Part shown: positions 5,250-7,187 of the stretch, one piece after another
How the letters are laid out: each line of letters begins with the position of its first letter
How positions within the stretch are numbered: position 1 is the stretch's first letter
NCBI GenBank assembly: GCA_023131215.1
Contig: JAGLZV010000131.1
Location: forward strand, 1 to 7,187
DNA: 7,187 bases
Direction: 5' to 3'
DNA from: Candidatus Methanophagales archaeon
GTDB lineage: Archaea; Halobacteriota; Syntropharchaeia; Alkanophagales; Methanospirareceae
Translations under genes and position numbers: made by a program
Notes under the pieces: model-generated
The model's input: the letters and a program-made list of their open reading frames with translations, nothing else
Told to the model about the DNA's origin: nothing
The model's database searches: none

Positions 5250-6026
5250 ATGGTAGTGATGTTGGAAATAAAAGATTTGACTGTGGAAGTGGAAGGGAAG
5301 GAAATTTTAAGGGATTTAAACCTTAATATTGAACGAGGAGAGGTACACGTGTTATTTGGACCCAATGGTTGTGGAAAGACAACACTTCTGATGACAATAC
5401 TCGGTTTTCCCAATTATAAGGTCACAAGAGGGAGTATAACGTTTAAAGGCGTTGATATAATCAATTTGCCGACTAACGAACGTGTGAAATTAGGAATGGG
5501 TATGTCTTTCCAGCATCCGCCTGAGATAAGAGGTGTAAAGCTCGGCGATATGGTGAATATTGCACAGGGTAGAAAAGAGGAAAAAATAGATGAGGATCTG
5601 ATAGCACTTGCAAAAAGGCTTAATATTTCGGTTGATTTCTTGAACCGGGATGTGAACCTCGGATTTTCAGGCGGGGAAGTCAAAAGATCGGAGATACTGC
5701 AACTGCTCGCACAATCCCCGGACTTCATCATGTTCGACGAACCTGACTCTGGCGTGGATGTCGAGAACATAGAACTCATAGGCGGGATAATGAGTGAACT
5801 TTTGGATAGAAACAAGAGACCAAGCAAAAGAAAGAAAGCAGGGCTTATAATTACACATAGCGGGTCTATAATGCGCTACATAAAGGCAGACCGTGCACAT
5901 GTGATGCTTGAAGGACGGATAGCTTGTTCTGGGATGCCTGACGAGATAACAAAGAACATCATGGAGAATGGTTTTGAAAAATGTGTGGAATTATGTAAAC
6001 GCAGTGAAGAGGTAGGTGCTGAATGA
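5250..6026 (+). CDS. sufC: SufC, ABC-type ATPase of the Fe-S cluster assembly complex
   Basis: The 258-residue protein is a soluble ABC ATPase that powers cluster assembly on SufB; it is not a transporter subunit. Visible motifs are Walker A GPNGCGKTT (37-45), Q-loop Gln88 in SFQHPPEIRG, the signature FSGGE (139-143), Walker B FIMFDEPDSGVD (159-170, with Asp163 and Glu164), and the H-loop His203 in IITHSG. The DEPDSGVD form and the KRPSKRKK basic insert before the H-loop are typical of SufC. Length matches the family (about 245-260). MLEIKDL from ATG 5262 is the more usual SufC opening, so the true start may be four codons downstream. The C-terminus has two cysteines (245 and 249), as I recall in archaeal SufC. 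The stop overlaps the sufB start in ATGA, so the two are translationally coupled. Confidence 0.96.
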   Translation: MVVMLEIKDLTVEVEGKEILRDLNLNIERGEVHVLFGPNGCGKTTLLMTILGFPNYKVTRGSITFKGVDIINLPTNERVKLGMGMSFQHPPEIRGVKLGDMVNIAQGRKEEKIDEDLIALAKRLNISVDFLNRDVNLGFSGGEVKRSEILQLLAQSPDFIMFDEPDSGVDVENIELIGGIMSELLDRNKRPSKRKKAGLIITHSGSIMRYIKADRAHVMLEGRIACSGMPDEITKNIMENGFEKCVELCKRSEEVGAE

Positions 6027-7187
6027 ATAAAAAAGGGCTAATTGAGCGTGCGGGGCGTGCAAAGGCGAAAAAAGCGGTTTTTGGCGAAGACATCGCAATT
6101 GAGAAATATGTTACCGGGAAAGAACATGATGCCCTCAATGCATTGGACGAATTTCCAGAAGAATATCAGCAAGACCTGCTCGACGCAGGTATTGAACCTT
6201 CTGAGAAAGACAGGTCCGGTTCGTTTTTACAGCAAGACTGTTCCGTTGTATTTTCAACGGTGAAATACCCTGGTTTGGAGCTCATGAGCACGACGGATGC
6301 ATTAAAGGAACATGATTGGCTAAAAGATTATTTATGGAAGGCAGTTCCCGTGGATATGGATAAATATACCGCGGAAGTCGAATTAGAGCAGACACATGGA
6401 TACTTTATCCGGTCGGAAGAGGGCAAAAAGGTAACGATGCCGGTGCAGTCATGCCTCTTCATCACATCCGATAAAATCGGGCAGAAGGTGCACAACATTA
6501 TAATTGCCGAGGAGGACTCGGAACTGCATATCATCACCGGCTGTTCCGTCTCTCACGCGGTCAATTCCGCACTTCATCTCGGCGTTTCTGAGTTTTACGT
6601 GAAGAAAGGTGCGAAGATTACTTTTACCATGATACACAACTGGAGCCGTGGTATGGAAGTCAGACCAAGAAGTGCAGTGGTGATTGAGGATGATGGAGTT
6701 TTTATCAGCAACTACATCTTAATGACGCCTGTGAAATCGCTCCAAATGTATCCAACCGCGTATTGCGTGGGTAGAAACGCAAGGGCAACCTTTCAGACAA
6801 TTGTATATGCTCATGGCGATACGAGGATCGATTTGGGGTCGAGAGCAGTGCTTCGGGGCGAAGGCAGCAGGTCTGAGATCATATCGAGGGTGATTGCTAC
6901 CGACAATGCAAAGGTAATCGCACGTGGTGATGTCATAGGGGAAGGGACAAATGCAAAGGGGCATATCGAATGCAGGGGATTGATGCTTTCTGATACTGCG
7001 GAAGTAGATTCGATTCCAGAGCTCAAAGCGACACGTAAAGACCTCGACCTTTCGCATGAAGCTGCGGTGGGTAAGGTTGCGGAAGAGGAGATTCAATACC
7101 TGATGGCAAGGGGTTTGAGCGAGGAGGAGGCTACTTCGGTGATTATACGCGGGTTCTTGAATGTGGACATTACGGGTCTTCCGGATG
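6023..7187 (+). CDS. sufB: SufB-type Fe-S cluster scaffold protein, 3' end beyond the window
   Basis: I read 388 residues from ATG 6023 with no stop before the right edge. Archaeal SufB/SufD proteins are roughly 400 residues, so only a short tail is missing. The N-terminal helical region (1-100) leads into the SufBD beta-helix, with repeated short strands such as VHNIIIAEEDSELHIITG (156-173) and ARATFQTIVYAHGDTRIDLG (253-272). Key residues are present: Cys317 in IECRG, then exactly 28 residues later His345-Glu346 in LSHEAAVGK. By my alignment from memory these match E. coli SufB Cys405, His433 and Glu434, the proposed cluster-building residues. The conserved end YLMARGLSEEEATSVIIRGF (360-379 area) follows. 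It probably forms a homodimer with SufC in a two-gene minimal system (called SMS in recent literature). Whether a separate sufD exists nearby cannot be seen. Confidence 0.94.
   Translation, partial: MNKKGLIERAGRAKAKKAVFGEDIAIEKYVTGKEHDALNALDEFPEEYQQDLLDAGIEPSEKDRSGSFLQQDCSVVFSTVKYPGLELMSTTDALKEHDWLKDYLWKAVPVDMDKYTAEVELEQTHGYFIRSEEGKKVTMPVQSCLFITSDKIGQKVHNIIIAEEDSELHIITGCSVSHAVNSALHLGVSEFYVKKGAKITFTMIHNWSRGMEVRPRSAVVIEDDGVFISNYILMTPVKSLQMYPTAYCVGRNARATFQTIVYAHGDTRIDLGSRAVLRGEGSRSEIISRVIATDNAKVIARGDVIGEGTNAKGHIECRGLMLSDTAEVDSIPELKATRKDLDLSHEAAVGKVAEEEIQYLMARGLSEEEATSVIIRGFLNVDITGLPD

Noticed and set aside
5414..5827. Minus-strand frame of 137 codons
   Set aside because: It is antisense to sufC, where all ABC ATPase motifs are present in the plus-strand frame.
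6719..7096. Minus-strand frame of 125 codons with several Cys and His
   Set aside because: It is the shadow of sufB; the plus-strand frame holds the SufB core and catalytic residues.

Overview
The window reads as a piece of an archaeal chromosome, most likely a methanogen-related euryarchaeote (Methanosarcinales, Syntrophoarchaeum or ANME-like). Three things point there. The adenylosuccinate/argininosuccinate-lyase type protein matches archaeal ArgH through its core. The B12/radical SAM protein, the DUF166 protein and the two-gene sufC-sufB pair are all families I associate with methanogens and their relatives. The gene starts are preceded by archaeal TATA-like boxes at leaderless or near-leaderless spacing more often than by Shine-Dalgarno sites. 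The lineage is an inference; no rRNA or tRNA is present to fix it.

Layout. Two genes lie on the minus strand: a YgjP/DUF45-type zinc metallopeptidase (1732-2232) and, 205 bases downstream of it, argH (from 1526 leftward, running off the window at base 1). A 213-base divergent intergenic region (2233-2445) separates them from the plus-strand genes. These are a cobalamin-binding radical SAM protein of the Ta0216-like family (2446-4236), a cysteine-rich DUF166 protein (4329-5081), sufC (5250-6026) and sufB (6023 onward, running off the right edge). sufC and sufB overlap by four bases and are clearly co-translated.

How the genes relate. SufC (ATPase) and SufB (scaffold) form a minimal Fe-S cluster assembly machine. 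The neighbouring radical SAM protein needs a [4Fe-4S] cluster, and the DUF166 protein has a CX2CX3CX2C block that could bind metal or a cluster, so the right half has an iron-sulfur theme. That link is inferred from adjacency only. argH performs the last step of arginine synthesis and has no obvious connection to the rest.

The most unusual non-coding structure is the divergent region. It holds three perfect palindromes with three-base centres, and an exact 12-base element repeated in inverted orientation directly upstream of the two outward-facing TATA-like boxes. No mobile element, CRISPR array, tRNA or rRNA was seen, and there is no gene-free stretch longer than 300 bases.
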